DNA of 64,000 nt from Janthinobacterium sp051380735 (GTDB taxonomy: Bacteria; Pseudomonadota; Gammaproteobacteria; Burkholderiales; Burkholderiaceae_D): contig NZ_JBNYXQ010000001.1 in assembly GCF_051380735.1 (NCBI RefSeq), positions 1,674,001 through 1,738,000 of the forward strand, in the 5' to 3' direction. Made by a program: the position numbers and the translations under genes. Below the pieces are notes generated by a model, which had not been told where the DNA came from, did no database searches, and worked only from the letters and a program-made list of their open reading frames with translations. Shown piece by piece: positions 17,498 through 26,240 of this stretch; the stretch's first letter is position 1, and each line of letters starts with the position of its first letter.

Positions 17498-18165
17498 CGG
17501 CAGCAGGCACGGCATGCGTGGCATTGTTGGGCGGCAGTTATGATCCTGTGCATACGGGTCATGTGGCGCTGGGGTCGTACTTCTCGCGCTTGCTGCAGGC
17601 CGACACACTACGCGTGATACCGGCCGGCGCACCGTGGCAGAAGGGTCGCCTGGGCGCCACGTGCGAACAGCGCGCCGAGATGGCCCGGCTGGCGTTTTCC
17701 AGCCTGCCGCTGCCGGTGACGATCGACCTGCAGGAAATCGAACGCAGCGAGCATGGCCAGCCCAGCTACACCATCGATACCCTGCGCCAGGTGCGCGCCG
17801 AACTGGGGCCGCAGGCATCCATCGTCTTCCTGATGGGCGCCGACCAGTTGCAGCGGCTCGATACCTGGCGCGCATGGCAGCAATTATTTGAATACGCCCA
17901 TATCTGCGTCGCGGCCCGTCCCGGCTTCGCGTTGAATGGCACAGCAATGCCGCAGGCAGTGGCGCAGGAATTCACGCGCCGCCTGGGCACGCTCAGCAGC
18001 ATCCGCAACACGCCGCACGGTCTGACTTATCTGGCACAGGACTTCGCGGTGGATATCTCCGCCACCGAAATACGTGCGGCATTACAACGGGGGTTTCCGG
18101 CAAACGAGCTTGTTTCCCCGCTAGTGCTAGACTATATTGAACAACATAATTTATACAAAAGCTAA
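17494..18165 (+). CDS. nadD: Nicotinate-nucleotide adenylyltransferase
   Basis: A 223-residue NaMN adenylyltransferase, making nicotinic acid adenine dinucleotide in NAD synthesis. The nucleotidyltransferase motifs are present: LLGGSYDPVHTGHVAL (with the HxGH signature) near the N-terminus and ISATEIRAALQRG (the ISSTxxR equivalent) near residue 183. Translation starts at GTG 17494, inside the hemF stop (GTGA). A second GTG 24 bases downstream is possible. It abuts rsfS directly, the common nadD-rsfS-rlmH order. Confidence 0.95.
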   Translation: MTAAGTACVALLGGSYDPVHTGHVALGSYFSRLLQADTLRVIPAGAPWQKGRLGATCEQRAEMARLAFSSLPLPVTIDLQEIERSEHGQPSYTIDTLRQVRAELGPQASIVFLMGADQLQRLDTWRAWQQLFEYAHICVAARPGFALNGTAMPQAVAQEFTRRLGTLSSIRNTPHGLTYLAQDFAVDISATEIRAALQRGFPANELVSPLVLDYIEQHNLYKS

Positions 18166-18855
18166 ATGGATATTAAAAAACTGCAAACCCTCGTCGTTGA
18201 CGCTCTGGAAGACGTCAAAGGCCAAGACATCGCTGTGTTCGACACGGTTCACCTGACCAGCCTGTTCGACCGCATCGCGATCGTTTCCGGTACCTCGAAC
18301 CGCCAGACCAAGGCGCTGGCCGCCTCGGTGCGCGACAAGGTCAAGGAAGCCGGCGGCGAAATCGTCGGCATGGAAGGTGAAGACACCGGCGAATGGGTAT
18401 TGGTCGACCTGGGCGACATGATCGTCCACATCATGCAAGCGCCGATCCGCGCCTACTACCGCCTGGAAGAAATCTGGGGCGACAAGCCGGTCAAGCTGGG
18501 CGCCGCCAAGCGCGCACCTAAAAAGGCCACCGGCGACGAGCCGAAAAAGGTCAGCGGCCACCTGGCAGCGAGCAAGGCCAATGTTGAAGCCACGCCAGTG
18601 ATCGAGAAAAAAGCGCCAGCCAAAAAAGCAGCTGCCACCACCGCTGCCAAGAAAGCGCCGGCCAAGAAAGCCGTCGCCTCGAAAGCCGTCGGCAAGACCG
18701 TAAAAGTTGCACCTACCAAGACCGAAGCGGCTGCCGTCAAGGCCCTGAAAGCGTTGCCGGAGAAAAAGGTCCGTGCACCGCGCGCGGCCAAACCGGCAGC
18801 TGATGCAGCACCGGCGAAAACCGTCATCAAGCGTATCAAAAAAGTCGAAGAGTAA
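18166..18855 (+). CDS. rsfS: Ribosome silencing factor RsfS with long basic Ala/Lys tail
   Basis: A 229-residue protein whose first 110 or so residues are RsfS (YbeB/Iojap), which binds ribosomal protein uL14 and blocks subunit joining in stationary phase. Core motifs are VVDALEDVKGQDIAVFDT, SGTSNRQTKALA and GEWVLVDLGDMIVHIMQ. Typical members end soon after LEEIWG. Here a further 115 or so residues rich in Ala, Lys, Pro and Thr follow, with KKAPAKKA-type repeats resembling bacterial histone H1-like tails. It starts immediately after the nadD stop and precedes rlmH by six bases. Confidence 0.93.
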   Translation: MDIKKLQTLVVDALEDVKGQDIAVFDTVHLTSLFDRIAIVSGTSNRQTKALAASVRDKVKEAGGEIVGMEGEDTGEWVLVDLGDMIVHIMQAPIRAYYRLEEIWGDKPVKLGAAKRAPKKATGDEPKKVSGHLAASKANVEATPVIEKKAPAKKAAATTAAKKAPAKKAVASKAVGKTVKVAPTKTEAAAVKALKALPEKKVRAPRAAKPAADAAPAKTVIKRIKKVEE

Positions 18856-18861
18856 GCATCG

Positions 18862-19332
18862 ATGCAGCTTATCATCGCTGCGGTTGGCCATAAAATGCCG
18901 GCCTGGATCGAGACGGGCTTCGCCGAATACGCGAAGCGCATGCCGCCGGAATTGCGCATCGTGCTGAAGGAAATCAAGCCCGTCGAGCGTTCCGGCAGCA
19001 AGACCGCCACCACCGCGATGGCGCTGGAACGCGAACGCATCGAAGCCGCCCTGCCCAAGGGCGTGCGCATTATTGCCCTCGACGAACGCGGCAAGGACCT
19101 GACCAGCGTCGGCCTGTCGCAGCAGTTGATGGCGTGGCAGCAGGACGGCCGCGACACGGCTTTCCTGATCGGCGGCGCCGATGGCCTCGACCCTGCCCTG
19201 AAAGCGCGTGCCGAAGGCATGCTGCGCATTTCCAGCATGACCCTGCCGCACGGCGTGGTGCGCGTGATCCTCGCCGAACAGCTGTACCGCGCGTGGTCTA
19301 TCACGCAAAACCATCCCTATCACCGCGTCTGA
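18862..19332 (+). CDS. rlmH: 23S rRNA pseudouridine-1915 N3-methyltransferase
   Basis: A 156-residue SPOUT methyltransferase of the RlmH family, methylating pseudouridine 1915 of 23S rRNA in helix 69 with SAM. The start MQLIIAAVGHKMPAWIETGF and the SAM-binding knot region (FLIGGADGLDPALKARA, ISSMTLPHGVVRVILAEQLYRA, HPYHR at the end) are diagnostic. It is in the nadD-rsfS-rlmH-maf-rng run, with ribosome-associated neighbours. Confidence 0.96.
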   Translation: MQLIIAAVGHKMPAWIETGFAEYAKRMPPELRIVLKEIKPVERSGSKTATTAMALERERIEAALPKGVRIIALDERGKDLTSVGLSQQLMAWQQDGRDTAFLIGGADGLDPALKARAEGMLRISSMTLPHGVVRVILAEQLYRAWSITQNHPYHRV

Positions 19333-19348
19333 TTTTTTTTCATCTCCC

Positions 19349-19969
19349 ATGAAACTGGCTGACAACAAGATCTACCTGGCGTCCAAAAGCCCGCGCAGGC
19401 GCGAACTGCTGCGCCAGATCGGCATCGACTTCGAACTACTGCTGCTGCGCAGCGACGGTCCGCGCGGCGCCGACGTCACCGAAGAAGTGCTGCCCGGTGA
19501 ATCGGCGCTTGATTACGTGGCGCGTGTCGCCAATGAAAAGGCGGCCTTTGCGCTGAACGTGGTGCGCCAGCGCCACCTGCCGCCGCGTCCGGTGCTGGCG
19601 GCCGACACCACCGTCACCATCGACGGCGTGATCCTTGGCAAGCCGGCCGACCGCAAGGAAGCGGTGGCCATGCTGGAACAATTATCGGGCCGCACGCACC
19701 AGGTACTGACCTCGATCGCCGTGCATGGCAAGGGCATTGCCGAACAGCGCACGCAGATCTCGCAAGTGCGCTTCGGCGTGTTATCAAGCGCCTCGATCGC
19801 CGCCTATTGCGCCACCCCGGAACCGTACGACAAGGCCGGCGGCTACGGCATCCAGGGCAGCGCCGCGCTGTTCGTCGAGCATATCGAAGGCAGCCATTCC
19901 GGCATCATGGGCCTGCCCCTGTACGAGACGGCGCAATTGCTGCGGCAAGCGGGTTTGCCCCTGCCCTGA
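19349..19969 (+). CDS. maf: Maf-family nucleotide pyrophosphatase
   Basis: A 206-residue Maf protein, hydrolysing non-canonical or dTTP/UTP-class nucleoside triphosphates. Motifs are SKSPRRRELLRQIGIDFE near the N-terminus, VLAADTTVTIDGVILGKP, and DKAGGYGIQGSAALFVEHIEG. The last two match the YhdE (dTTP/UTP) branch better than the YceF branch, though the split is not certain from sequence alone. The gap to rng is 43 bases. Confidence 0.93.
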   Translation: MKLADNKIYLASKSPRRRELLRQIGIDFELLLLRSDGPRGADVTEEVLPGESALDYVARVANEKAAFALNVVRQRHLPPRPVLAADTTVTIDGVILGKPADRKEAVAMLEQLSGRTHQVLTSIAVHGKGIAEQRTQISQVRFGVLSSASIAAYCATPEPYDKAGGYGIQGSAALFVEHIEGSHSGIMGLPLYETAQLLRQAGLPLP

Positions 19970-20012
19970 TAGGGGGTATGATGTCATTCGTTGCCTCCAC
20001 TTTTGCGCCTCC

Positions 20013-21476
20013 ATGAACGAAGACATCCTGATCAATATCACGCCGCAAGAAACCCGCGTCGCTCTCATCTTGCAAGGCGCGGTGCAGGAACTGCATATCG
20101 AGCGCACGCTCACGCGCGGCCTGGCCGGCAATGTGTATTCCGGCAAGGTGGTGCGGGTATTGCCAGGCATGCAGTCGGCCTTTATCGACATCGGCCTGGA
20201 ACGCGCCGCCTTTTTGCACGTGGCCGATATCTGGGAAGCGCGCGGCCACGACGGCCAGAACACGACGCCGGCGCCGATAGAAAAAATCCTGTTCGACGGC
20301 CAGGTGCTGACGGTGCAGGTGATCAAGGACCCGATCGGCACCAAGGGCGCACGCCTGTCGACGCAGATCTCGATCGCCGGGCGCATGCTGGTCTACCTGC
20401 CGCAAGACAAGCATATCGGCATCTCTCAGAAAATTGAAAAAGAGTCCGAGCGCGAACTGCTGCGCACGCGCCTGCAAAGCCTGCTGCCTGCGGACGAAAA
20501 AGGCGGCTACATCGTGCGCACCATGGCCGAAGACGCCTCCGACGCCGACCTGAAGGCAGACGTCGATTATTTGGGCAAGACCTGGAGCACCATCGTCCAC
20601 GGCGCCCGCACGCGCCCCGCCACCAGCCTGCTGCACCAGGATCTGAACCTGGCCCAGCGCGTGCTGCGCGACTTCGTCGGCGACGAAACGGCCACCATCC
20701 AGGTCGACTCGCGCGAAAATTACGTCAAGCTGCGCGAGTTCGCCGAAATTTACACCCCGAGCGAATTGACGCGCCTGCAGCACTACACGGGCGAGCGCCC
20801 GCTGTTCGATCTATATGGCGTGGAAGAAGAGATTCTGCGCGCCCTGGGACGCCGCGTGGACCTGAAATCGGGTGGCTACCTGATCGTCGACCAGACCGAA
20901 GCGATGACCACCATCGACGTCAATACGGGCGGCTTTGTCGGCGGGCGCAACTTTGCCGACACCATCTTCAAGACCAACCTGGAAGCGGCCCACGCCATCG
21001 CCCGCCAGCTGCGCCTGCGCAACCTGGGCGGCATTATCATCCTCGACTTTATCGACATGGACAACGCCGAGCACCGCAACGCTGTGCTGGCCGAACTCAA
21101 ACGCACCCTGTCGCGCGACCGTACCAAAGTCTCGGTCAGCAATTTTTCGCCCTTGGGGCTGGTCGAAATGACACGCAAGCGCACGCGCGAATCGCTGGCC
21201 CATATCCTGTGCGAACCGTGCCCGGCCTGCGCCGGCAAAGGCCAGGTAAAAACCTCGCGCACCATCTGCTACGAAATCCTGCGCGAACTGCTGCGCGAAG
21301 CCAAACAATTCAACCCGCGCGAATTTCGCATCCTGGCCTCGCAGGAAGTGGTCGACTTATTCCTCGAAGAAGAATCGCAGCACCTGGCGATGCTGGGTGA
21401 CTTTATCGGCAAAAAGATTTCATTGCAGGTGGAGAGTGCTTATCATCAGGAGCAGTATGACGTGATTCTGATGTAA
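20013..21476 (+). CDS. rng: Ribonuclease G
   Basis: A 487-residue RNase E/G family endoribonuclease, length and shape matching RNase G, which matures 16S rRNA and decays some mRNAs. The start MNEDILINITPQETRVALI is the family N-terminus; an upstream in-frame extension to 19725 is maf overlap. It has an S1-like domain (VYSGKVVRVLPGMQSAFIDI), the catalytic magnesium site ILDFIDMD near 350, and the zinc-link cysteines in CEPCPACAGKG. It ends the conserved run; the AT-richer island starts straight after. Confidence 0.96.
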   Translation: MNEDILINITPQETRVALILQGAVQELHIERTLTRGLAGNVYSGKVVRVLPGMQSAFIDIGLERAAFLHVADIWEARGHDGQNTTPAPIEKILFDGQVLTVQVIKDPIGTKGARLSTQISIAGRMLVYLPQDKHIGISQKIEKESERELLRTRLQSLLPADEKGGYIVRTMAEDASDADLKADVDYLGKTWSTIVHGARTRPATSLLHQDLNLAQRVLRDFVGDETATIQVDSRENYVKLREFAEIYTPSELTRLQHYTGERPLFDLYGVEEEILRALGRRVDLKSGGYLIVDQTEAMTTIDVNTGGFVGGRNFADTIFKTNLEAAHAIARQLRLRNLGGIIILDFIDMDNAEHRNAVLAELKRTLSRDRTKVSVSNFSPLGLVEMTRKRTRESLAHILCEPCPACAGKGQVKTSRTICYEILRELLREAKQFNPREFRILASQEVVDLFLEEESQHLAMLGDFIGKKISLQVESAYHQEQYDVILM

Positions 21477-21576
21477 GAAATTAGACAATTAAATCAATAG
21501 GTTATCTTAAATTTCCATAAAAACAGTACGTAGCTACGCAACTGACCACACAAATAGCCGCGACGCGGTTTATTTA

Positions 21577-21672
21577 TTACTCCTCAGCAGATTCGCCGCT
21601 ATCTTCCTCCATGGTGCCGCTTTTATCTTGAAGATGATCTAGTGGCACCAATTCGAGGCACCTGCCATTCAT
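21577..21672 (-). CDS. Possible 31-residue remnant reading frame
   Basis: A short frame beginning MNGRCLELVPLDHL and ending EEDSGESAEE. It is in-frame for about 43 codons after an upstream stop, with a plausible acidic tail. I do not recognise it, and it may be the decayed C-terminus of a lost gene at the island edge. Otherwise the 369 bases from rng to the IS66 remnant hold nothing I can identify. Confidence 0.2.
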   Translation of the reverse strand: MNGRCLELVPLDHLQDKSGTMEEDSGESAEE

Positions 21673-21844
21673 TAGGGAAGCGCTGATCAGTTCGGTTTTC
21701 TGACGAGGTTAGCGCGCCAAATTTTCGACAGGCGAGCCGCTCAAACCCGTTTTTCGTTCATTTGACGCAATGCTTCGCGTCTTTCTGCAATCAAGACGGA
21801 TTACGGGATTCAGTGATCATAAAACGTCTACCGGCAAGTAACAA

Positions 21845-22120
21845 TTGAACCCTCCCAAGCTCAAGCCAGACGGGAGAGCCGGTCGCTGCAAACAGTCCGA
21901 CGCTCACAACTTGTCGCGCCGTTTCCGATTGCAAGCCGATGCCATCTTGCGCTTCATCGCCGATTCGATCGTCCCGTTCTCCAACAACATCGCCGAACGG
22001 GCTGTACGCATGCCCAAAATGAAACAGAAAATATAGGGCTGCTTCCGAACCACTGCCAGCGCCGACAATTTCTGCACCATCCGATCCTGCCTCGACGCGT
22101 TACGAAAACAGGGGGACAGC
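21845..22120 (+). pseudogene. IS66-family transposase, C-terminal remnant
   Basis: The frame reads AILRFIADSIVPFSNNIAER, then AVRMPKMKQKI, an in-frame TAG at 22034, and GCFRTTASADNFCTIRS and LDALRKQG. This is the C-terminal hallmark of IS66 TnpC transposases (VPFxNNxAERxxRMxKxKQKxSGCFR). The N-terminal and catalytic bulk are missing and the TAG interrupts what remains, so this is dead. No terminal repeats were identified. It marks the left side of the AT-richer island. Confidence 0.75.
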
Positions 22121-22208
22121 ATGGGGAAGTGCTGCGCCGCGCATTTGCTGGCGATCCGATCAGGCCAGCTGCGTAGCACCCGAACAGTCAACGATCGCAC
22201 TCATTACC

Positions 22209-22411
22209 ATGACCGAAGCGAAGCGCAAACTTACCCCGCCCAGAAGTTGGAGAAGGCGAAGTTCATGACTATTTTCATCAACGGAAAGCAAAAGTGCATG
22301 CAGCGTCCTGTCCTGATCCACGGCCTGACTGCCGATGAATTCTACTTGCAAAATGCCGACCCGATCACGCTGCATCAGCAGTGGCGGTGGGAATGCATGG
22401 GGGACACCTAA
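22209..22411 (+). pseudogene. Small conserved-looking protein, frameshifted
   Basis: ATG at 22209 opens MTEAKRKLT, then a one-base frame change near 22235 restores a coherent peptide: AQKLEKAKFMTIFINGKQKC, QRPVLIHGLTADEF, NADPITLHQQW, ending GDT. The charge pattern either side of the shift reads as one small basic protein of about 67 residues. I do not recognise its function. It is either a pseudogene or a sequencing error. It lies between the IS66 remnant and the microcin-like operon. Confidence 0.35.
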
Positions 22412-22515
22412 CAAGGTGACTGCGCTGTCACCGCTGAGAATGATGCGAATAGCTTTGGGCATTCAGACTGAACTCTTACCATAACTCTATTTTTATAAAT
22501 CTATTGAATTGTAAC

Positions 22516-22533
22516 AATTACGATATGGTAATT
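22516..22533. promoter_or_regulatory. Dyad symmetry upstream of the microcin-like operon
   Basis: AATTAC and GTAATT are perfect inverted half-sites six bases apart in the AT-rich region about 130 bases before the precursor gene. It could be a regulator binding site. AT-rich sequence produces such dyads by chance, so this is weak. Confidence 0.3.
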
Positions 22534-22664
22534 TTCTCTGATAAAAATTGATTTCTCATAAAAAAAATATCAAACTGGCTGAAGTAAAAATTCATTAATG
22601 AGGAAAATTTTAAGGGAATGTCGCCTCCCGACATAAAGTGGCGAATTTAAAAAAAAGGGAAGTA

Positions 22665-23036
22665 ATGCGTACGTTAGAACTCCATGAATTGAAAGCAGTT
22701 TCCGGTGGCGAGATGGAATACGATTGCGATTATAGCGGTGAAGGCGGGGGTGAGGGCGGATATGGTGGTGACGGCGGTGAACCGTCACCATCCTATGTTG
22801 ATGCGAAATCCGCGCAACCCGACAATCCATCGCAGTCGCTGAAACCAACTACCGATAAAAACGGAAATACGACCGATACTAATGCTTGCGTCACCGTCAA
22901 CGCTGGCGTCGTTTCACAACAAACCTGCTTAAATACTGATAACACCACAACAGTACAAACTTGCGTCAACGCTGGCGTCGGCGTTAGCTTAAATTACTGC
23001 AGCACGGTGACATCAAAAACTAAGCAGAATCGTTAA
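22665..23036 (+). CDS. Double-glycine-leader precursor peptide, microcin/bacteriocin-like
   Basis: A 123-residue protein whose first 15 residues, MRTLELHELKAVSGG, form a textbook double-glycine leader, cleaved after G14-G15 by C39 peptidases. The predicted 108-residue product starts EMEYDCDY, has a Gly/Glu-rich stretch at 25-39, a Pro/Ser/Thr linker, and two imperfect repeats of the type C-V-x-NAGV-x-S-x-C: C75 to C88 and C100 to C112. Five cysteines in total (21, 75, 88, 100, 112). I chose ATG 22665, after AGGGAAG, over a GTG 27 bases upstream, because it gives a leader of normal length. The C39 exporter and adaptor downstream support export. Toxicity or another activity cannot be read from sequence. 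No known microcin is recognised. Confidence 0.72.
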   Translation: MRTLELHELKAVSGGEMEYDCDYSGEGGGEGGYGGDGGEPSPSYVDAKSAQPDNPSQSLKPTTDKNGNTTDTNACVTVNAGVVSQQTCLNTDNTTTVQTCVNAGVGVSLNYCSTVTSKTKQNR

Positions 23037-23104
23037 TTAATGCGCGGCGCGTACTTAAAAGTGTGTGCCGCTATATTTCGATCAATCCTGCAAGTAAAGA
23101 ATTT

Positions 23105-24094
23105 ATGTTCGAAAATTTGAAAAAAAAATTGGCTTTGGCTTCCATTTTATTTTGCTCAATATCTCACTCCCAATCTTTTGAACTACCTAAGGAACTGCAA
23201 CGTCAGACACTCACTTTGTCGCGGCAAGGGGAAAAACCTACGTATGACAGTAAGCTGTGCATGAAAATCGCCCAAGGCACCAAGGAATGGCAGCCTAAAA
23301 ATCCAGATGAAAAATCGGTCAAAAATATAATTCTTCATAAATCATCTGCGCAACTGAACGGGCTACTTTCATTTATTGGTGAGGATGTTATGTGGTGGGC
23401 TAGAATAGACAATGAGGTCAATATTGGCACACTACCCCGCGCCTTCCATGAATCAAACCACGTAATAGATTTGCAACTTACATCATGCAATGACGACAGA
23501 GCGACTTATTTTTTTAACGGCCAGGCCTACGTGACGGACCTGTTGCATGGTAGCATCCCGTCTTACACTATTGCCGCCGAAAAGATACCGGAAAAAATCA
23601 AGAGACAGCCGCTGGGCCGATATCCAACTTATTTTGAACGCGCCCGCCCCGCGCCGGGAAATGATTTAACTATTCTCGTCGATGAGTTGAACGCATACTT
23701 AACCGGTGCACAACTTGAAGTGGCGTTGGCCGATACCTATTTGTATGGCGAAGCTATCAAATCAGGAAAGTATCGAAGCTACGATGGAAATATAGCTGGT
23801 ACAGCCGATTTCATGTTGTATCTTTTATCTTATCTAAAATCCGTCGAGGAAAAGTCGCCCGATTCATATTTAAAGATCAAAAACAGCCCATTATTCATTG
23901 CGCACGTTCAGCGATTGTGGACAGCCGCTGAGAGAGTTTTAATGGATGCGAAGCCCTATGCCACTGAAAACGGTGGAATTTATTATGTTGACCAGAATGT
24001 CCTTGATGTTATTTATTCTGGAAGCTATATCTCCGAGCTGGATAAATTGGGCCTGCCTCACGTCTCTGCTATTCAGATGAAGCTGGTCAAATGA
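23105..24094 (+). CDS. Secreted protein with HExxH motif, putative zinc metallopeptidase
   Basis: A 329-residue protein with a signal peptide (KKKLALASILFCSISHSQS, cleavage near residue 24). Mature sequence contains HESNH at 115-119 in the context AFHESNHVIDLQL, and DELNAYLTG at 193-201, whose E194 could be a third zinc ligand as in gluzincins. No known family is recognised. Cysteines lie at 52 and 128. The start is ATG 23105; the frame extends 14 codons further upstream without a ribosome site. Its stop overlaps the exporter start (ATGA), so it is translationally coupled to that gene. It may process the peptide, protect the producer or act on a target envelope; none of these is shown. Confidence 0.7.
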   Translation: MFENLKKKLALASILFCSISHSQSFELPKELQRQTLTLSRQGEKPTYDSKLCMKIAQGTKEWQPKNPDEKSVKNIILHKSSAQLNGLLSFIGEDVMWWARIDNEVNIGTLPRAFHESNHVIDLQLTSCNDDRATYFFNGQAYVTDLLHGSIPSYTIAAEKIPEKIKRQPLGRYPTYFERARPAPGNDLTILVDELNAYLTGAQLEVALADTYLYGEAIKSGKYRSYDGNIAGTADFMLYLLSYLKSVEEKSPDSYLKIKNSPLFIAHVQRLWTAAERVLMDAKPYATENGGIYYVDQNVLDVIYSGSYISELDKLGLPHVSAIQMKLVK

Positions 24095-26229
24095 AGACCA
24101 TCCTGCAGTCCGAGGCCAGTGAATGTGCGCTGGTGTCACTGGCGATGATTTGCTCGGCCCACGGTCTACACGCGGATTTACCGGAATTACGCAGGCGTTT
24201 CCAAGTGTCCTTGAATGGCGCGACACTTGAACAACTGATCCGCTGGGCGACCAAGCTCGGCTTCTCAACCCGCGCCGTTCGCCTGGAAATAGACGAGCTT
24301 CCACACCTGCAGCTTCCGTGTATCTTGCACTGGAACTTGAACCACATGGTAGTGCTCAAGAGTGTGGGGGACGCGAAGGTAACGATCCTCGACCCGGCGA
24401 TCGGCGAGCGTAAATTGGCGTTAAAGGAGGTTTCCGTTTACTTTACGGGTGTTGCCCTGGAGTTGACGCCGACGTCGGAGTTTGTCGCGAAAGACGAGCG
24501 CAAGCAGATTAGCCTGAAGACCATGACTGGCCGGGTCATCGGCCTCAAGCGTTCACTGCTGCAAATATTCGTCGTGTCGGTCGTGCTCCAGCTCTTCGCC
24601 GTTGCTGCTCCGTTATTGAACCAAGTGGTGGTTGACGAGGTGTTTGGCGCCAATGACAAAGATTTGCTGCCGGTTCTTATTTTTGGTTCAGTGATCGCGT
24701 TGCTGGTCCAGTCCTTTCTCAGTGTGACTCGAGGCTGGATGATCATGGTGTTAAGCCAAACTCTATCGCTTCAGTGGACCGGCAATGTATTTAATCACCT
24801 GATGAGATTGCCCATGGTGTATTTCGAACGGCGTCATCTTGGTGATTTGTTGTCCCGTTTTGGATCGATTTCATCAATACAAAATACATTGACGGTTCGA
24901 ATTGTCACGGCAACTCTGGATTCGGTGATGGTCGTCGTCGCCCTTGGAATGATGTTGTTGTATTCGCCGTTGATGTCAATGGTAGCCATCGCTTCTTCGG
25001 TTTTATATGCTGGTATCCGCATACTTTCATACCACCCCTATCGCGACGCGGCAAAAGAAAGACTGATGCTGTCGGCCCGAAACAACAGCCATTTTCTGGA
25101 AACTATGCGCGCGATCCTGCCGATCAAGCTGTTTGGACGGGAAGAGAACAGGATCGCTCGTTGGAAAAATATGAGGGTCGACGTGCAAAATCGCGACGTG
25201 CGCACCTCGATCATGAATATCTGGTTTTCATCCGCGAATACCATCATTTCTGGTGCCCAGGATCTGGCGATGGTGGGCTTCGGTGCAATGCTGGTGATGA
25301 ACAGCGGTGTCAATGGGAATCCAATATTTTCTATCGGTATGTTTTTCGCATTTTCCAGCTATAGCGGCCAATTCATTGGCAAGTCACTGTCGCTGATCGA
25401 CTTTGCCATCGAGCTGAAGATGCTCAATTTACACTCGGAACGGTTGGCGGATATCGTATTGGAAAGCCCAGAACTCGATTCGGCCTCGGACAGCGACCTG
25501 AAGCATTTGGACGCGGTAGTGGAACTGAGGAATGTGAGTTTCCGTTATGGTGACGGGGAGCCTTGGGTGTTAAAAGACGTATCGCTAAAAATTATCAGCG
25601 GCGAGAACCTTGTTTTTGTGGGCCCCAGCGGCTGTGGAAAATCGACCCTGCTCAAGTTGATACTTGGTTTGCTTGAACCGAATGAGGGCGAAGTGCTATA
25701 TGGCGGAATTAATATCAGGCAATTGGGATTGCGAAATTATCGTCAATTGATCGGTACGGTGATGCAGGAAGATTCGCTACTTGCAGGGAGTATCGCCGAA
25801 AATATCTCATTTTTCGATCCCCACATCAACATGGACAAGGTCGTTGAATGCGCGAGCTTCGCGGCACTGAGCGATGAAGTCAACAGGATGCCTATGGGCT
25901 TTCATACCTTGGTTGGTGATCTAGGTTCATCCCTAAGCGGAGGGCAAAAGCAGCGGGTGCTGCTGGCGCGGGCGATGTATAAAAGTCCGAAAATAATGGC
26001 ACTTGACGAAGCAACCAGTCACATGGACATCAGAAATGAAAAAATCATTTCCCAGAAATTATCTGAGCTTAATGTGATACGCATCGTCGTCGCGCATCGG
26101 CCCGAAACCATTGCCTCTGCTAATCGCGTTGTGTGCTTGCAAAACGGCACAATTGTGGAAGAAGGTTCGGATTTTCATGCCCATGCCTTGATTCAGGTAA
26201 ATGCCGGAACAGAGCTAGCCGTCTGTTGA
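24091..26229 (+). CDS. C39 peptidase-containing ABC exporter (peptide bacteriocin secretion)
   Basis: A 712-residue fused peptidase/ABC transporter, which cleaves the double-glycine leader and exports the product across the inner membrane. The C39 domain (1-130) has Q6, the catalytic C12, H85 in HWNLNHMVVL and D101 in ILDPAIG: a complete triad plus oxyanion glutamine. The membrane region (about 150-440) has six hydrophobic segments. The ATPase has Walker A GPSGCGKST (511-519), signature LSGGQ (615-619), Walker B IMALDE (635-640) and H669. It is homologous to CvaB/colicin V secretion proteins in architecture. A 4-base overlap couples it to the HExxH gene. Confidence 0.93.
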   Translation: MKTILQSEASECALVSLAMICSAHGLHADLPELRRRFQVSLNGATLEQLIRWATKLGFSTRAVRLEIDELPHLQLPCILHWNLNHMVVLKSVGDAKVTILDPAIGERKLALKEVSVYFTGVALELTPTSEFVAKDERKQISLKTMTGRVIGLKRSLLQIFVVSVVLQLFAVAAPLLNQVVVDEVFGANDKDLLPVLIFGSVIALLVQSFLSVTRGWMIMVLSQTLSLQWTGNVFNHLMRLPMVYFERRHLGDLLSRFGSISSIQNTLTVRIVTATLDSVMVVVALGMMLLYSPLMSMVAIASSVLYAGIRILSYHPYRDAAKERLMLSARNNSHFLETMRAILPIKLFGREENRIARWKNMRVDVQNRDVRTSIMNIWFSSANTIISGAQDLAMVGFGAMLVMNSGVNGNPIFSIGMFFAFSSYSGQFIGKSLSLIDFAIELKMLNLHSERLADIVLESPELDSASDSDLKHLDAVVELRNVSFRYGDGEPWVLKDVSLKIISGENLVFVGPSGCGKSTLLKLILGLLEPNEGEVLYGGINIRQLGLRNYRQLIGTVMQEDSLLAGSIAENISFFDPHINMDKVVECASFAALSDEVNRMPMGFHTLVGDLGSSLSGGQKQRVLLARAMYKSPKIMALDEATSHMDIRNEKIISQKLSELNVIRIVVAHRPETIASANRVVCLQNGTIVEEGSDFHAHALIQVNAGTELAVC

Positions 26230-26240
26230 TTGGAATAGAA

